Shown one piece after another: positions 7,174 through 16,843 of a stretch of DNA of 36,161 nucleotides (its first letter is position 1; every line of letters starts with the position of its first letter). The stretch spans positions 1 through 36,161 of the forward strand of contig JAJJLU010003711.1 in assembly GCA_023807065.1 (NCBI GenBank). The letters run 5' to 3'. The translations under genes were made by a program, and so were the position numbers. Source of the stretch: Isotricha intestinalis (Eukaryota; Ciliophora; Litostomatea; Vestibuliferida; Isotrichidae). Below the pieces are notes generated by a model that did no database searches, was not told where the DNA came from, and saw nothing but the letters and a program-made list of their open reading frames with translations.

Positions 7174-9672
7174 TTATTGATTATCAACTTTATTTCTATC
7201 TGATTTAGAATTTTTATTTAAATCTTCTTGTTTGATAATATCTTGATCAGTAAAAATTTGATTTTTTTCATTTTTGGTATTCATTCTTGGCAATTTTTTA
7301 GCATTACTAAAATCAATTTTTTCAAATAATATTTTACTATTATTATTATTTTCTTTTTTATCTTCTACTCCATTATATCTTTCATTTTCTATTTTTTTAT
7401 TTTCTGTGTCATCTCCTTCTAATTTTTTTCTATTTTCATCTTGTTCTTTTTGAGTTTCTAAATCTGTTTTTATTCTCTTTAAAACTTCATTTGATTCTCT
7501 TACTTTATATGTATCATTTTCAAATTTTTCAAAAACATTTAAAGGCTCTTCTGATGATTTTTTACTTAATTTATTATTTTTTTCTTCATTTTTTACTTCT
7601 TCTTCTTCCTTTTTTTTCTCTTCTTTCTCTTCTTTTTCTTCTTTTTCTTCTTTTTCTTCTTTTTCTTCTTTTTCTTCTTCTTTTTCTTCTTCTTTTTCAT
7701 TTTTTTCTTTTTTTTCTTCTTCTTTTGATAATTGTTTATTCTCTTCTTCTTCTTTAATTTCTTTATTATTAACAATACTATTACTTTCCTTGATTAAATC
7801 TAAATATAAATTTGTTGTGTTATTATATAATGTTTTTGAGAACTCATCTATTGATATTTCCCTTTTTATACTGAATTTATCTGTTAAATATTCTTCATCT
7901 TTTTTTTTCTCTTCTTCTTTCTTTTCTTCTTCATCATTTTTTTCTTTCTCTTCTTCTTTTTTATCATCTTCTTTTTTTACTACTTCTTTTTCATTTTTTT
8001 TTTCTTCTTTTTCCTCTTTTAAATTATTTTCTTCAGATGATGAAAAAACTTTACTATCAATTCTTTCATAAGCTTTTTTATCATTTTCTTCTTTCTTTTC
8101 TTCTTCTTTTTTTTCTTCATATTTTTCTTCTTCTTTTTCACTGTTTTTTTCAGATTGACTAAATTTACTCCTTTTATATGTTATTTTACCTCTTTCTGAT
8201 AAAGCATCAACTTTTTTATTATCTTCTTTAAATTCCTTTTTCGATTTTATATCATATGTTTTAGTCTGTTTAATATCAGTTTCTTCTTCTTTATTTTCTT
8301 CTCTTATTTCTTTTTTTATTTCTTCTGAAGATAATTTAGATTTTTTTTCTTCATTTATATTTTCTTTTTCTTTGATTGATTCTGATTTTTTCTCTTCATT
8401 TTTATCTTCATTTTTTTCTTCATTTTTCTCTTCATTTGTTTCTGATTTTTTATCTTCATTTTTTTCGGAATTTTTATCTTCATTTTTTTCTTCGTTTTTC
8501 TCTTCATTTTTTTCTGATTTTTTATCTTCATTTTTATCTTCATTTTTTTCTGATTTTTTTTCTTCATTTTTTTCTGATTTTTTATCTTCATTTTTTTCTG
8601 ATTTTTTATCTTCATTTTTTTCTTCATTTTTTTCTGATTTTTTATCTTCATTTTTTTCTGATTTTTTATCTTCATTTTTATCTTCATTTTTTTCTGATAT
8701 TGTATCAGGGTAAGGTTTATTAGCTAAATAATCTTCTAATAATTGATAAGGTGGTACAATATTCTGTTTCTCATTTTTCATTCTATCAAAAAAATAATCA
8801 TTATTTTCAGTTTCAATTTCACTACCAGCATTATTTTCATTATTAATGTTATTATTATCATTATTTTCATTATTAATGTTATTATCATCATTATTTTCAT
8901 TCTTTATTTTATTATTATCATTATCATTTTTATCACCACCACCATCATCATTTTTGTTTTCATTATTATTATCATTATTATTTTCATTCTTAATTTTCTT
9001 ATTATTTAGATTACTTTCATTTCCGTTTTTTATTTTATTATTCCTATCATTCTTATTTATATTCCTACTTTTAATTTTATTATTCTGATTATTATTACTA
9101 TATTCATTACTTATATCAACTAATTGATTAGCCAAATTATTTTTTCCTCCAATAATTTCAAAAAAAATATCTCTTTTCTCTTCTAAAACAACTATTTTTT
9201 TTATTTCTTCTTCTTTTTTTTCTTCTTCCTTTTTTTCTTCTTCTTTTTTTTCTTCTTCTTTTTTTTCTTCTTCTTTTTTTTCTTCTTTTTTTTTTTCTCC
9301 TTTCAAACAAATTTCAAAATTCTCAAAATCAAAAGCATCTTTTATATCAGGGTATAAATTTTTAGCTTTTTTTTTCATTCCAACCATATAAAAAGCAAGA
9401 GCAATAATTTTTTTTAATTCTTCTTTTCTATTTTCGAAATAATAATTAATAGTTTTTTTCTTTAAATAATAAACTTCAACAATTTGTTCATATTGTTCTA
9501 ACATAAACAAACATAATAATTTCATATGAAGTATAATTAAAGTTTCATTTTCTTTATTTATTTTAATTAAATCATTCCAAGCTCCTTTATAATCAGGAGA
9601 ACTTTGATTTATTTTTTCTTTTGCAGAAAGAAACAGATCAAAATCTTTATTATTACTGATATCGTTTTTCAT
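7174..9672 (-). CDS. Lys/Glu-repeat protein with TPR-like N-terminus
   Basis: An 832-residue protein. Residues about 1-125 are ordinary and helical (YKGAWNDLIKINKEN, ILHMKLLCLFMLEQYEQIVEVYYL, ELKKIIALAFYMVGMKKKAKNLY), with the spacing of two or three TPR-like hairpins. The rest is almost all low complexity: EEKKE repeats (about 128-158), an Asn/Asp-rich block (about 195-290), about 20 copies of K-N-E-(D/E)-K and K-S-E units (about 330-450), and further E/K blocks to about 720. The tail (about 730-832) is charged but less repetitive. Long acidic-basic segments of this kind often form single helices or coiled coils. No function is recognised; a scaffold role is only a guess. The start is the first ATG, 90 bp from the divergent TOG gene. 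Confidence 0.7.
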   Translation of the reverse strand: MKNDISNNKDFDLFLSAKEKINQSSPDYKGAWNDLIKINKENETLIILHMKLLCLFMLEQYEQIVEVYYLKKKTINYYFENRKEELKKIIALAFYMVGMKKKAKNLYPDIKDAFDFENFEICLKGEKKKEEKKEEEKKEEEKKEEEKKEEEKKEEEIKKIVVLEEKRDIFFEIIGGKNNLANQLVDISNEYSNNNQNNKIKSRNINKNDRNNKIKNGNESNLNNKKIKNENNNDNNNENKNDDGGGDKNDNDNNKIKNENNDDNNINNENNDNNNINNENNAGSEIETENNDYFFDRMKNEKQNIVPPYQLLEDYLANKPYPDTISEKNEDKNEDKKSEKNEDKKSEKNEEKNEDKKSEKNEDKKSEKNEEKKSEKNEDKNEDKKSEKNEEKNEEKNEDKNSEKNEDKKSETNEEKNEEKNEDKNEEKKSESIKEKENINEEKKSKLSSEEIKKEIREENKEEETDIKQTKTYDIKSKKEFKEDNKKVDALSERGKITYKRSKFSQSEKNSEKEEEKYEEKKEEEKKEENDKKAYERIDSKVFSSSEENNLKEEKEEKKNEKEVVKKEDDKKEEEKEKNDEEEKKEEEKKKDEEYLTDKFSIKREISIDEFSKTLYNNTTNLYLDLIKESNSIVNNKEIKEEEENKQLSKEEEKKEKNEKEEEKEEEKEEKEEKEEKEEKEEKEEKKKEEEEVKNEEKNNKLSKKSSEEPLNVFEKFENDTYKVRESNEVLKRIKTDLETQKEQDENRKKLEGDDTENKKIENERYNGVEDKKENNNNSKILFEKIDFSNAKKLPRMNTKNEKNQIFTDQDIIKQEDLNKNSKSDRNKVDNQ
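7590..7735 (-). repeat. EEK-coding microsatellite, near-pure pyrimidine on + strand
   Basis: Repeats of TTCTTTTTC/TTCTTC on the + strand, coding for EKEEKEEKEEKEE. The + strand is almost wholly C/T here, and across much of 7590-8150. Confidence 0.85.
8385..8700 (-). repeat. KNEDKKSE-type minisatellite
   Basis: Tandem units of 15 and 24 nt built on TTCATTTTTTTC and TGATTTTTTATC (+ strand), coding about 20 copies of KNE(D/E)K and KSE. Because the unit contains no stop in several frames, long spurious open frames appear on both strands over it. Confidence 0.9.
9196..9298 (-). repeat. KKEEE minisatellite
   Basis: About six copies of a 15-nt unit (TTTTTTTCTTCTTCC-like on the + strand) coding KEEEK, near the 5' part of the same gene. 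Confidence 0.85.
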
Positions 9673-9762
9673 AATATTAAATTAAATAATATTTTATTAA
9701 ATTTATTCTAAGAATGAATAAATAAAAAAATAAAAAAAATTTAAATTTAAATTTGATTAAAA
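9673..9762. promoter_or_regulatory. 90-bp divergent promoter region
   Basis: The start codons of the minus-strand gene (9672) and the TOG gene (9763) are only 90 bp apart, so both promoters and 5' UTRs must fit here. The sequence is A/T only apart from a few bases. No TATA or other named element can be told apart from background. Confidence 0.55.
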
Positions 9763-12700
9763 ATGACTGAAAGAAATAATTTAGATGATATACCATTAAC
9801 TTCTAATTCAACAGGAACTTATGATTTTTTATCAAAAATGGAAATTTTAGAAGCTGAATATCAAAAAAATAAAAAAGAAGAAGAGAATGAATTTAATTTA
9901 CCAAAATCAAAAAAATTAGAAAGTAAAAATTGGAAATGTAGAAAATCAGCTTTAGAAGAAATAAAAAATGATATTTTAAAAATGGAAGAATTTGATTTAG
10001 AGATTTTTAAATTATTACCAAAAACTTTAATTGAACAACATCAAGGTAATTTAGAATTTGCTTTAGATAATATTATTTCTTTCTTTGATAAAAAATTTTT
10101 CATTCCAAGAGAAAATTTAAATATATTAAATGATATATTAAAACATTTAATTGAAAAAGGATTTTCATCATCAAAAAATCAAATCAAAGAAAAGAGTAAA
10201 GAAGCAATAATAAAATCAGTAGAAAATTTATCTAATACAGATATTTTATGTGAAAATATAATAAAATTATTTGAAACAAAAAATCAAAAATTAATTCAAA
10301 GTGGAATTATAATATCAAAAATTTTATTAAATTTATTTGGAAGTTCTGCATTAAATTATAAAATATTAACACCTAAATTTTTACAATTAACAGAACAATG
10401 TTCTCCATTAATTAAAAATGATATTATATCATTTATAAGTGAATTATATAAATGGATAAGAGGAGGAATTAGACAATTTTTAAATAATAATCTTAAAGAT
10501 TCTATTCTAAAAGATATTGAAAAATCAATGGAAGATATAACAGAACAATTTAAAAATGGATTAAATATGTCTCCTACTCATTTTCTTAATTGTAATTTTA
10601 ATAATATTAATGTAGAAAGTAATATTAAAAAAAATACATTGAATATTAATAATAATTTAATTAATAAAAATGATAATTTAAATGATGATGAAATTGATAT
10701 TTTCACTAAAAAAAATGGATTTGATGATACCTTTATAGATTATATTTTAAAACCTGAAAGAAAATGGAAAGAAAAAAAAGAAATGTTAGATAATTTTGTT
10801 AAAGCTACAGACCCTTTATTAATTCCAAAAATAAAAAATACAAATAGAAATAATTTTAATGAAATGTTAAAAATAATGTTAAAAGATCCTAATATTAATG
10901 TTGTTAATTCTGCAATAAATGCAATTAATAATTTATCATGTATATTAAAAGATAAATATAATGAAGCTAAAGATTTTATGTTAATATTATTAGATTTCTT
11001 CAAAGAAAAAAATGAAAGATTTTCAAATTGCTTAATGACATGTTTAGATAATATAATAACATATTTAGATGATAATATAATAAATGAAATAATGATTAAA
11101 TATACTAATAAAAATATAACAAATCCAGCAAAAGAAAAAGTATGTGCTTTTATAGAAAAAATATCTCGAAAAAAAAATAATATTAAACCCTTAATTGATA
11201 ATATTATAATTAAATATTCTGATGATCCTGCGATAGAAATAAAAAATATTTCAATAGAAACTTTAGCGAATATTATTTTAATTAATAATAATTTTATAGT
11301 AAATTCTATAAATTTATTAAGCGAAGCTAAAATAAAAAAAATAGATGATTTTCTTTTAACTAAAAATATAAATAATAATAATATTCAAACTTTAGCAATG
11401 ATGAAAAAAGAATTAGAAATTAAGAAAAATAATACTAAGAAACCTCCAAAAAATAATAATGAAAATAATAATAAAAATAATGAATTAAATTCAGTGGATA
11501 ATGATGATGAAATAATAGAATATATAAATTCAAAAATAGGTAATGAGATAATAGAATTATTTTCTTCAAATAAATGGGATGAAAGAAAAAATGCTTTTAC
11601 CAAATTAAATGATTATATATTAATTAATAAAGAAGAAATTTTAAATTCTCCTGATTACTTTTTAAAATATGTAATAATTAAAAATAAGAAATTTAAAGAA
11701 AATAATATTAATATATTAAAAGAATCATATATTTGTATTACATCATTACTTCAAATTTCAAATGGATTAGCCAAAAAATATTATTCTTCAATAATACCAA
11801 AAATAATAGATAAAATAAGTGATAAAAAAATAAATTTAGAATTACAAAACTTATTATATAAACTAATGGATTTGACAAATATAAAAAATATAATACTAAC
11901 AATAATAAAGAATGTAGAAGGAAAATCAGTTTTAATATTAAAAGAAACTTCAATTTTTATAAATAATTCAATAGAAAAATATAATAATTTAACTCAATTT
12001 CCAGTAAAAGAAATAATAGATTTTTGTAAAATTTTAGAATCAAATTCGAATATACAATGTAGAAACAGTGCAACAATATTATTATGTACATTATATAAAT
12101 ATATAGGAAATCCAATAAAAAATTTTTTAACAGATATAAAAGAAAGTACTTTAAAAGTAATAGAAAAAGAATTTGAAACAATTCAAATTATAGATTTTAA
12201 TTTACCTGAAAATAAAAATTTAAAAAATCAAAACAAAAACTTAATAGAAAGTATATCAGCTCCAAGAGTAGATATAAGTAAAAAAATAACTCCTAAAATG
12301 TTAAAAGATTTATCAGAAGGAAAATGGCAAATAAAAAAAGAAATAATAGAACAAATAGATTCAATAATAAATTCAGTTCAAAGAAGAATTTTACCAAATG
12401 GATTAGGTGAATTTATAGGAATATTAAAACAAAAATTAAAAGATGGAAATAAAAATATTGTTAGAATAATTATTCAATTTATTACTAAATTGACAGAAGA
12501 TCTTGGAAATGGAATTAAAGTTTATGTTAAAACTTTAATTTTTCCAATATTAAGAAATTTAAGTGATAAAAATAATTTATTAAGAGAAGATATAGTAAAA
12601 TGTATAGAAAAATTTATTAGTATAATAGGTTTTGAAAATATATCTTTTGCAATTCCACAATTTTTAAATGAAGAAAATTTTGAAATGAGAATGGAATTAT

Positions 12701-15048
12701 TGAAATTATTAACAAAAAATAAAGGATTTTTTTCGAGTAAATTAGATAATATTAAAGATTATATTAATCCTATTATTTCCTGTTTATTAGATAAATCACC
12801 TAATATTAGAAATATGAGTGAAGAAATTGCAAAAGAATTATTAAGATATGTTAATATTAATTCCTTTTATGAACAATTAAGGAATTTAAAACCTGCTATT
12901 GCAAATTCAGTAAGAAATATTATTGATAAATATTCTTCTTTAATTTGTGCTGGAAGTGAAAATATTGAAACTAAAGATTCTGAAAGAAGTTTTTCTCTTA
13001 ATCATAAAGTAAATAAGAAAAATAATAAAAGTGAAATTTATGATATTGAAATGAAAGATGAAGTAAGAAACAATAGTTTAAATCTAAATGGAAATAATAA
13101 TAAAAGAAGAAATGAATTGAAAGCCAATGAAAAAATGTTTTCTAATTTAAATAATTCTGATTTTAATAATATTCAAATTCCAAATTTGCAAACATTGAAA
13201 ATAGAAAATAATAATAACATTCCTAAAAAACATTCATTTATAATAAAAAACGAAGTAAATTATCAAGTAAATTCAAACAATGAAACAAATAATTTGAATT
13301 TATATTCAGTAAGTAAATCTCCAATTTTAGAAAAACCAATATTAAATAATTCAAATATGACTTCAGCTCCAATTCCATTATTTTTTGAAGATTCATCAAA
13401 TATAAAAAATATTATTTCAATGATATTTACAGGAAATAATAATGAAAAAGCTATTGCTTTATTAAATTTAACTGATATTTTAAATAATAATTCACAAGAA
13501 AATTTAAGTATATATTTTAATGAAAGTAATATTAATGAATTAGTCACAGCTTTAAATACTTTATTATCTTCTGTTTTTCAATCAAATAAACCTAATAATA
13601 TTAATAATCAAAATTTAGAATTAATTGCTTTTTCTTTAACTGCTTATTTTAAATTAGCTCTTAAAAAAAATTTAATTTTTAATTTACCAATTGAAGCCAT
13701 TTATAATTCTTACGAAAGATTGTTTATTATTTTAAACGATGAAAATTTAGAAAAAATAAATGAAGGACAAAAAATAATTAAGTCTATTAATGGATTAATC
13801 ATGAAATTATTAGAAAATTTTAATACTACCAAAACTTTTTCTGCTTTAATTAAAATTATGGTAAATTATAAAGGAAATTCTGATAGAATTTGTAATTTTG
13901 CTATAAAATGTTTGAATAAATTATCTAGTTTAATTAAAGTTATTTATATTCATATTGATTTAGTTCAAATTCTTCAAAATATTTCTCAATTTTTATTTGA
14001 ATTTGATAAAACAAATCCTAATTTAACTCCATATAATGAAAATGAAAATAATTGTTTAAAAATAATTAAAAATATTCTTTTTGAGTTTTGTAAAATTTAT
14101 AACAATAAAATATGGGATTTTTATCAAAAAGCTATTATAGGAGGAGAAAAATTTTTAAAACAATATATTCAAAATTTATTAAGAATTATTTCTTCTGAAC
14201 AGACAAATATAGAATCAATTAAAAAAGCAATAAATAGTACTCCAGATATTAATTTATATAAATTTAATAACAACAATCCGATAATCAATATATCTCCAGT
14301 TAAAGAAAACAATAACACTCTAAATAATATTAATAATAACATTAATAATAATATAAATAATAATAATAATATTCAAATAAAAAATACCTTAAATTCCACA
14401 AAAATAGTTCCAAAAAAAATTGAAAATTTAAATCCAGTATATGTAGAAATGAAAGATTATGCAAATAAATTGAATTTAATTCCAAAAACAAATGTAACAG
14501 AAAAAGAAAATATAATATATGAAATAGTAAATGCTTTAAATAGAAATAAATTACCAGTTGAATATATGGCTGATAAATTACCAGATCCAAATGATTATAC
14601 TTCATTATTAAAAATTCATCATTCAATAAGAGATGATCAAAGTAATTTTAGTTCTAAATTTACTAAATATGATAATTTTAGTAAACACATAATTTCAACT
14701 TTTGAAAAAGAAAATACTAATACAAATAATAATATTCAAAATATTATTTTAAATAAAAAAGATGATTATAGTAAGTTTAATGCTAATCCAAATATTCCTA
14801 TTGATGATAAAATTAAATTATATAGAGAAAAATTTAATTCTATTTCTAATAATCAACCTAATTTAAATAATATTTATTCTTCAAATGATGTTAATGAATT
14901 TAAAGAAAAGAAAAAAAGTATTGATTTAATGATTCCTTCAAATATCACAAATTTAAAGAATGAAAATATAAATTTAATTCAAAATAATTCCAAAAAACTA
15001 GAAGTTTTAAAAATGAAATTAAAATCTTTAAAGAATTTAAAAAAATAA
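9763..15048 (+). CDS. XMAP215/CKAP5/Stu2-family TOG-array microtubule protein
   Basis: A 1761-residue protein of HEAT-like helical repeats arranged as TOG domains, which bind tubulin dimers and speed microtubule growth at plus ends and organising centres. Openings of successive TOG units, recognised by the W-x-x-(R/K)-K/E pattern in helix 1, are LESKNWKCRKSALEEI (about 52), LKPERKWKEKKEMLDNF (about 329), FSSNKWDERKNAFTKL (about 600) and LSEGKWQIKKEIIEQID (about 847). A fifth, more divergent unit starts near 1206 (IISMIFTGNNNEKAIALLNL). Asn-rich linkers lie at about 290-310, 570-590, 1085-1200 and 1530-1560. The C-terminal 200 residues hold another helical patch and a basic end (LKMKLKSLKNLKK) that may bind the lattice. 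Length and domain number fit the animal/plant-type five-TOG members better than two-TOG fungal ones. No introns are needed over 5.3 kb. Confidence 0.88.
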   Translation: MTERNNLDDIPLTSNSTGTYDFLSKMEILEAEYQKNKKEEENEFNLPKSKKLESKNWKCRKSALEEIKNDILKMEEFDLEIFKLLPKTLIEQHQGNLEFALDNIISFFDKKFFIPRENLNILNDILKHLIEKGFSSSKNQIKEKSKEAIIKSVENLSNTDILCENIIKLFETKNQKLIQSGIIISKILLNLFGSSALNYKILTPKFLQLTEQCSPLIKNDIISFISELYKWIRGGIRQFLNNNLKDSILKDIEKSMEDITEQFKNGLNMSPTHFLNCNFNNINVESNIKKNTLNINNNLINKNDNLNDDEIDIFTKKNGFDDTFIDYILKPERKWKEKKEMLDNFVKATDPLLIPKIKNTNRNNFNEMLKIMLKDPNINVVNSAINAINNLSCILKDKYNEAKDFMLILLDFFKEKNERFSNCLMTCLDNIITYLDDNIINEIMIKYTNKNITNPAKEKVCAFIEKISRKKNNIKPLIDNIIIKYSDDPAIEIKNISIETLANIILINNNFIVNSINLLSEAKIKKIDDFLLTKNINNNNIQTLAMMKKELEIKKNNTKKPPKNNNENNNKNNELNSVDNDDEIIEYINSKIGNEIIELFSSNKWDERKNAFTKLNDYILINKEEILNSPDYFLKYVIIKNKKFKENNINILKESYICITSLLQISNGLAKKYYSSIIPKIIDKISDKKINLELQNLLYKLMDLTNIKNIILTIIKNVEGKSVLILKETSIFINNSIEKYNNLTQFPVKEIIDFCKILESNSNIQCRNSATILLCTLYKYIGNPIKNFLTDIKESTLKVIEKEFETIQIIDFNLPENKNLKNQNKNLIESISAPRVDISKKITPKMLKDLSEGKWQIKKEIIEQIDSIINSVQRRILPNGLGEFIGILKQKLKDGNKNIVRIIIQFITKLTEDLGNGIKVYVKTLIFPILRNLSDKNNLLREDIVKCIEKFISIIGFENISFAIPQFLNEENFEMRMELLKLLTKNKGFFSSKLDNIKDYINPIISCLLDKSPNIRNMSEEIAKELLRYVNINSFYEQLRNLKPAIANSVRNIIDKYSSLICAGSENIETKDSERSFSLNHKVNKKNNKSEIYDIEMKDEVRNNSLNLNGNNNKRRNELKANEKMFSNLNNSDFNNIQIPNLQTLKIENNNNIPKKHSFIIKNEVNYQVNSNNETNNLNLYSVSKSPILEKPILNNSNMTSAPIPLFFEDSSNIKNIISMIFTGNNNEKAIALLNLTDILNNNSQENLSIYFNESNINELVTALNTLLSSVFQSNKPNNINNQNLELIAFSLTAYFKLALKKNLIFNLPIEAIYNSYERLFIILNDENLEKINEGQKIIKSINGLIMKLLENFNTTKTFSALIKIMVNYKGNSDRICNFAIKCLNKLSSLIKVIYIHIDLVQILQNISQFLFEFDKTNPNLTPYNENENNCLKIIKNILFEFCKIYNNKIWDFYQKAIIGGEKFLKQYIQNLLRIISSEQTNIESIKKAINSTPDINLYKFNNNNPIINISPVKENNNTLNNINNNINNNINNNNNIQIKNTLNSTKIVPKKIENLNPVYVEMKDYANKLNLIPKTNVTEKENIIYEIVNALNRNKLPVEYMADKLPDPNDYTSLLKIHHSIRDDQSNFSSKFTKYDNFSKHIISTFEKENTNTNNNIQNIILNKKDDYSKFNANPNIPIDDKIKLYREKFNSISNNQPNLNNIYSSNDVNEFKEKKKSIDLMIPSNITNLKNENINLIQNNSKKLEVLKMKLKSLKNLKK

Positions 15049-15364
15049 ATAAAAATTAATTTAAATACATTAATTAATATAATAAATTCAATTCTTAAAA
15101 AATATTTGATACCTAAATCGTAGTTTGTGTTGAAATTTCCCCCCCTGGACAATAAATTTCGTCAAATTTGAGGGGGAGAAATTTCATCCCAAAAAATTTT
15201 AAATTTTTAAATATAAAATTTCTGAAAAATTCTGGGGAAAAATTTCAACGCAAACTACAGTATTATTATGTTATTATATATATAAAACAAAACTGAAATA
15301 TAAAAAAAAAATAAATCAAAAAAAATATATATGCAAAAAAAATAATTAAAAATTATATATAAAA
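15049..15364. other. intergenic spacer holding the foldback element
   Basis: 316 bp between the TOG and bleomycin hydrolase genes. Apart from the foldback element at 15120-15258 it is plain A/T-rich sequence with an A-rich leader before the ATG at 15365. Confidence 0.5.
15120..15258. repeat. 139-bp foldback (MITE-like) element with 25-bp terminal inverted repeats
   Basis: The left end 15120-15144 (GTAGTTTGTGTTGAAATTTC...) and the right end 15234-15258 (...TTTCAACGCAAACTAC) are complementary at 22 of 25 positions. A second, nested pairing joins 15131-15146 with 15171-15186 at 15 of 16 positions (TGAAATTTC plus C-run with G-run plus GAAATTTCA). The core GAAATTTC occurs four times, counting both orientations. 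The C7 and G5 runs are out of character with the surrounding A/T. It fills the spacer between two co-directional genes. It could be a miniature transposon-type element or a structured RNA; no clear target-site duplication is seen. Confidence 0.7.
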
Positions 15365-16711
15365 ATGCAAAAATCAATTGAATTAAATCCCTCAGATTTC
15401 CAAAACCATATTATTTCCTATTTAAAAAAAGAGAAAAACACAATCTTGCGTCATGCGTTATCAAAAACATCAATAGAAGACATAGTATATTCAAAAGACA
15501 ATTTTTCAAAAACAAACTTTGCTTTTTCACACACAATAAAAACACTTCCAGTGACAAACCAAAAAAAATCAGGTAGATGTTGGATTTTTGCAGCATTAAA
15601 TGTCCTCCGTGAAATAATAGCAAAAAAATTAAATTTAAAAGAATTTGAACTTTCTCAAAGTTACATATCATTATTTGATAAATTAGAAAAAATAAATTAT
15701 GAATTAGAAGCAATAATAGATTTAATAGATAAAGATTATGATGATAGAACATTATGTCATATTTTACAGAATACAATATCTGATGGTGGCCAATGGGATA
15801 TGTTTGTTAGTTTAGTTAAAAAATATGGGATTGTTCCTAAAAATGTCTTTGATGAAAGTTTCACTAGTTCTGATACTGCTCATATGACTAAATTAATTAA
15901 AGTTAATTTAAGAAAATTTGCTTCTTTTGCACATGAAATGTATGAAAAAGAAAAAAATTTAGATAAAATAAGAGAAGAAAAAAATAAACTATTAGAAAAA
16001 ATATATGATTTAATGTTAGATTTATATGGTATTCCTCCAAATAATTTTGATTTTGAATATTTAGATAAAGATGATAATTATCATATAGAACAAAATTACA
16101 CTCCAAAAACATTTTTTGAAAAATATATTGGAAATGAAATAGATGAATACATATCATTAATTCATGCTCCAACAAAAAGTAAAAAATACATGACATCTTA
16201 TACAATACAATACCTTGGAAATGTAGTAGGAGGAAAAACAGTAAAACATTTAAATTTACCAATGGAAAGAATAATAACATTAATATTATCTCAATTAAAA
16301 GATAATGAAATAGTTTGGTTTGGAGCAGATGTATCATTTTATGGAAACAGAACTCAAGGTCATTGGGATGATCAAAATTATGATTATGAAACTCCATTTG
16401 GATTATCTTTTGATTATGATAAAGGAGAATGCTTAGATTATGGAATTTCTGCTATGAATCATGCAATGTGTATCACTGGGGTTGATTTAAAAAATGATGT
16501 TCCTTTAAAATGGAAAATTGAAAATTCTTGGGGAAGTGAAAAAGGGTATAAAGGATATTATTTCATGAGTGATTCTTGGTTTAGGAAATATACTTATCAA
16601 GCTGTTGTTAAAAGAAAATATTTAACTCAAGATGAACAAAATTCATATGATCAAGATCCTGTTGTTTTAAAACCTTGGGATCCGATGGGATCACTTGCTT
16701 ATTTAGAATAA
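15365..16711 (+). CDS. BLMH: bleomycin hydrolase / aminopeptidase C (C1B cysteine peptidase)
   Basis: A 448-residue cytosolic papain-fold peptidase, close to the usual 450-455. The catalytic cysteine lies in QKKSGRCWIFAALNVLRE (Cys at about residue 73). Next comes the family-specific SDGGQWDMF segment (about 139), then the histidine in GISAMNHAMCITGVD (about 366-380) and the asparagine in KWKIENSWGSEKGYKGYYFMS (about 390). No signal peptide or propeptide is present, as expected for this branch, which forms self-compartmentalised hexamers. The C-terminus ends ...SLAYLE; in this family the C-terminal arm reaches into the active site and shapes aminopeptidase activity. All catalytic residues are present, so the enzyme should be active. 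The first 60 codons are richer in G/C than the rest. Confidence 0.95.
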   Translation: MQKSIELNPSDFQNHIISYLKKEKNTILRHALSKTSIEDIVYSKDNFSKTNFAFSHTIKTLPVTNQKKSGRCWIFAALNVLREIIAKKLNLKEFELSQSYISLFDKLEKINYELEAIIDLIDKDYDDRTLCHILQNTISDGGQWDMFVSLVKKYGIVPKNVFDESFTSSDTAHMTKLIKVNLRKFASFAHEMYEKEKNLDKIREEKNKLLEKIYDLMLDLYGIPPNNFDFEYLDKDDNYHIEQNYTPKTFFEKYIGNEIDEYISLIHAPTKSKKYMTSYTIQYLGNVVGGKTVKHLNLPMERIITLILSQLKDNEIVWFGADVSFYGNRTQGHWDDQNYDYETPFGLSFDYDKGECLDYGISAMNHAMCITGVDLKNDVPLKWKIENSWGSEKGYKGYYFMSDSWFRKYTYQAVVKRKYLTQDEQNSYDQDPVVLKPWDPMGSLAYLE

Positions 16712-16843
16712 TATGTTGGGGAAATAAATTATTTAATCTTTAATTTTTAAAAAATTTTATTTTGAGTATTTAAGATTTTATTTTATGAGATGTTTAAAAT
16801 TTTATTTTTTATAACTTACATTTTTTATTATTATATAAAAATA

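Noticed and set aside
8355..8723. Several long open frames on both strands over the KNEDKKSE repeats
   Set aside because: They arise because the repeat unit has no stops in several frames. Only the minus-strand frame that continues into non-repeat, ordinary protein sequence at its N-terminus is kept.
16790..16843. Upstream ATG of the divergent Hsp70 giving a hydrophobic N-terminus
   Set aside because: The added residues are all F/I/Y/K from A/T-rich leader DNA, and the Hsp70 context begins sensibly at the ATG at 16844. An ER form would also need the rest to look luminal, with a retention signal, which it does not.
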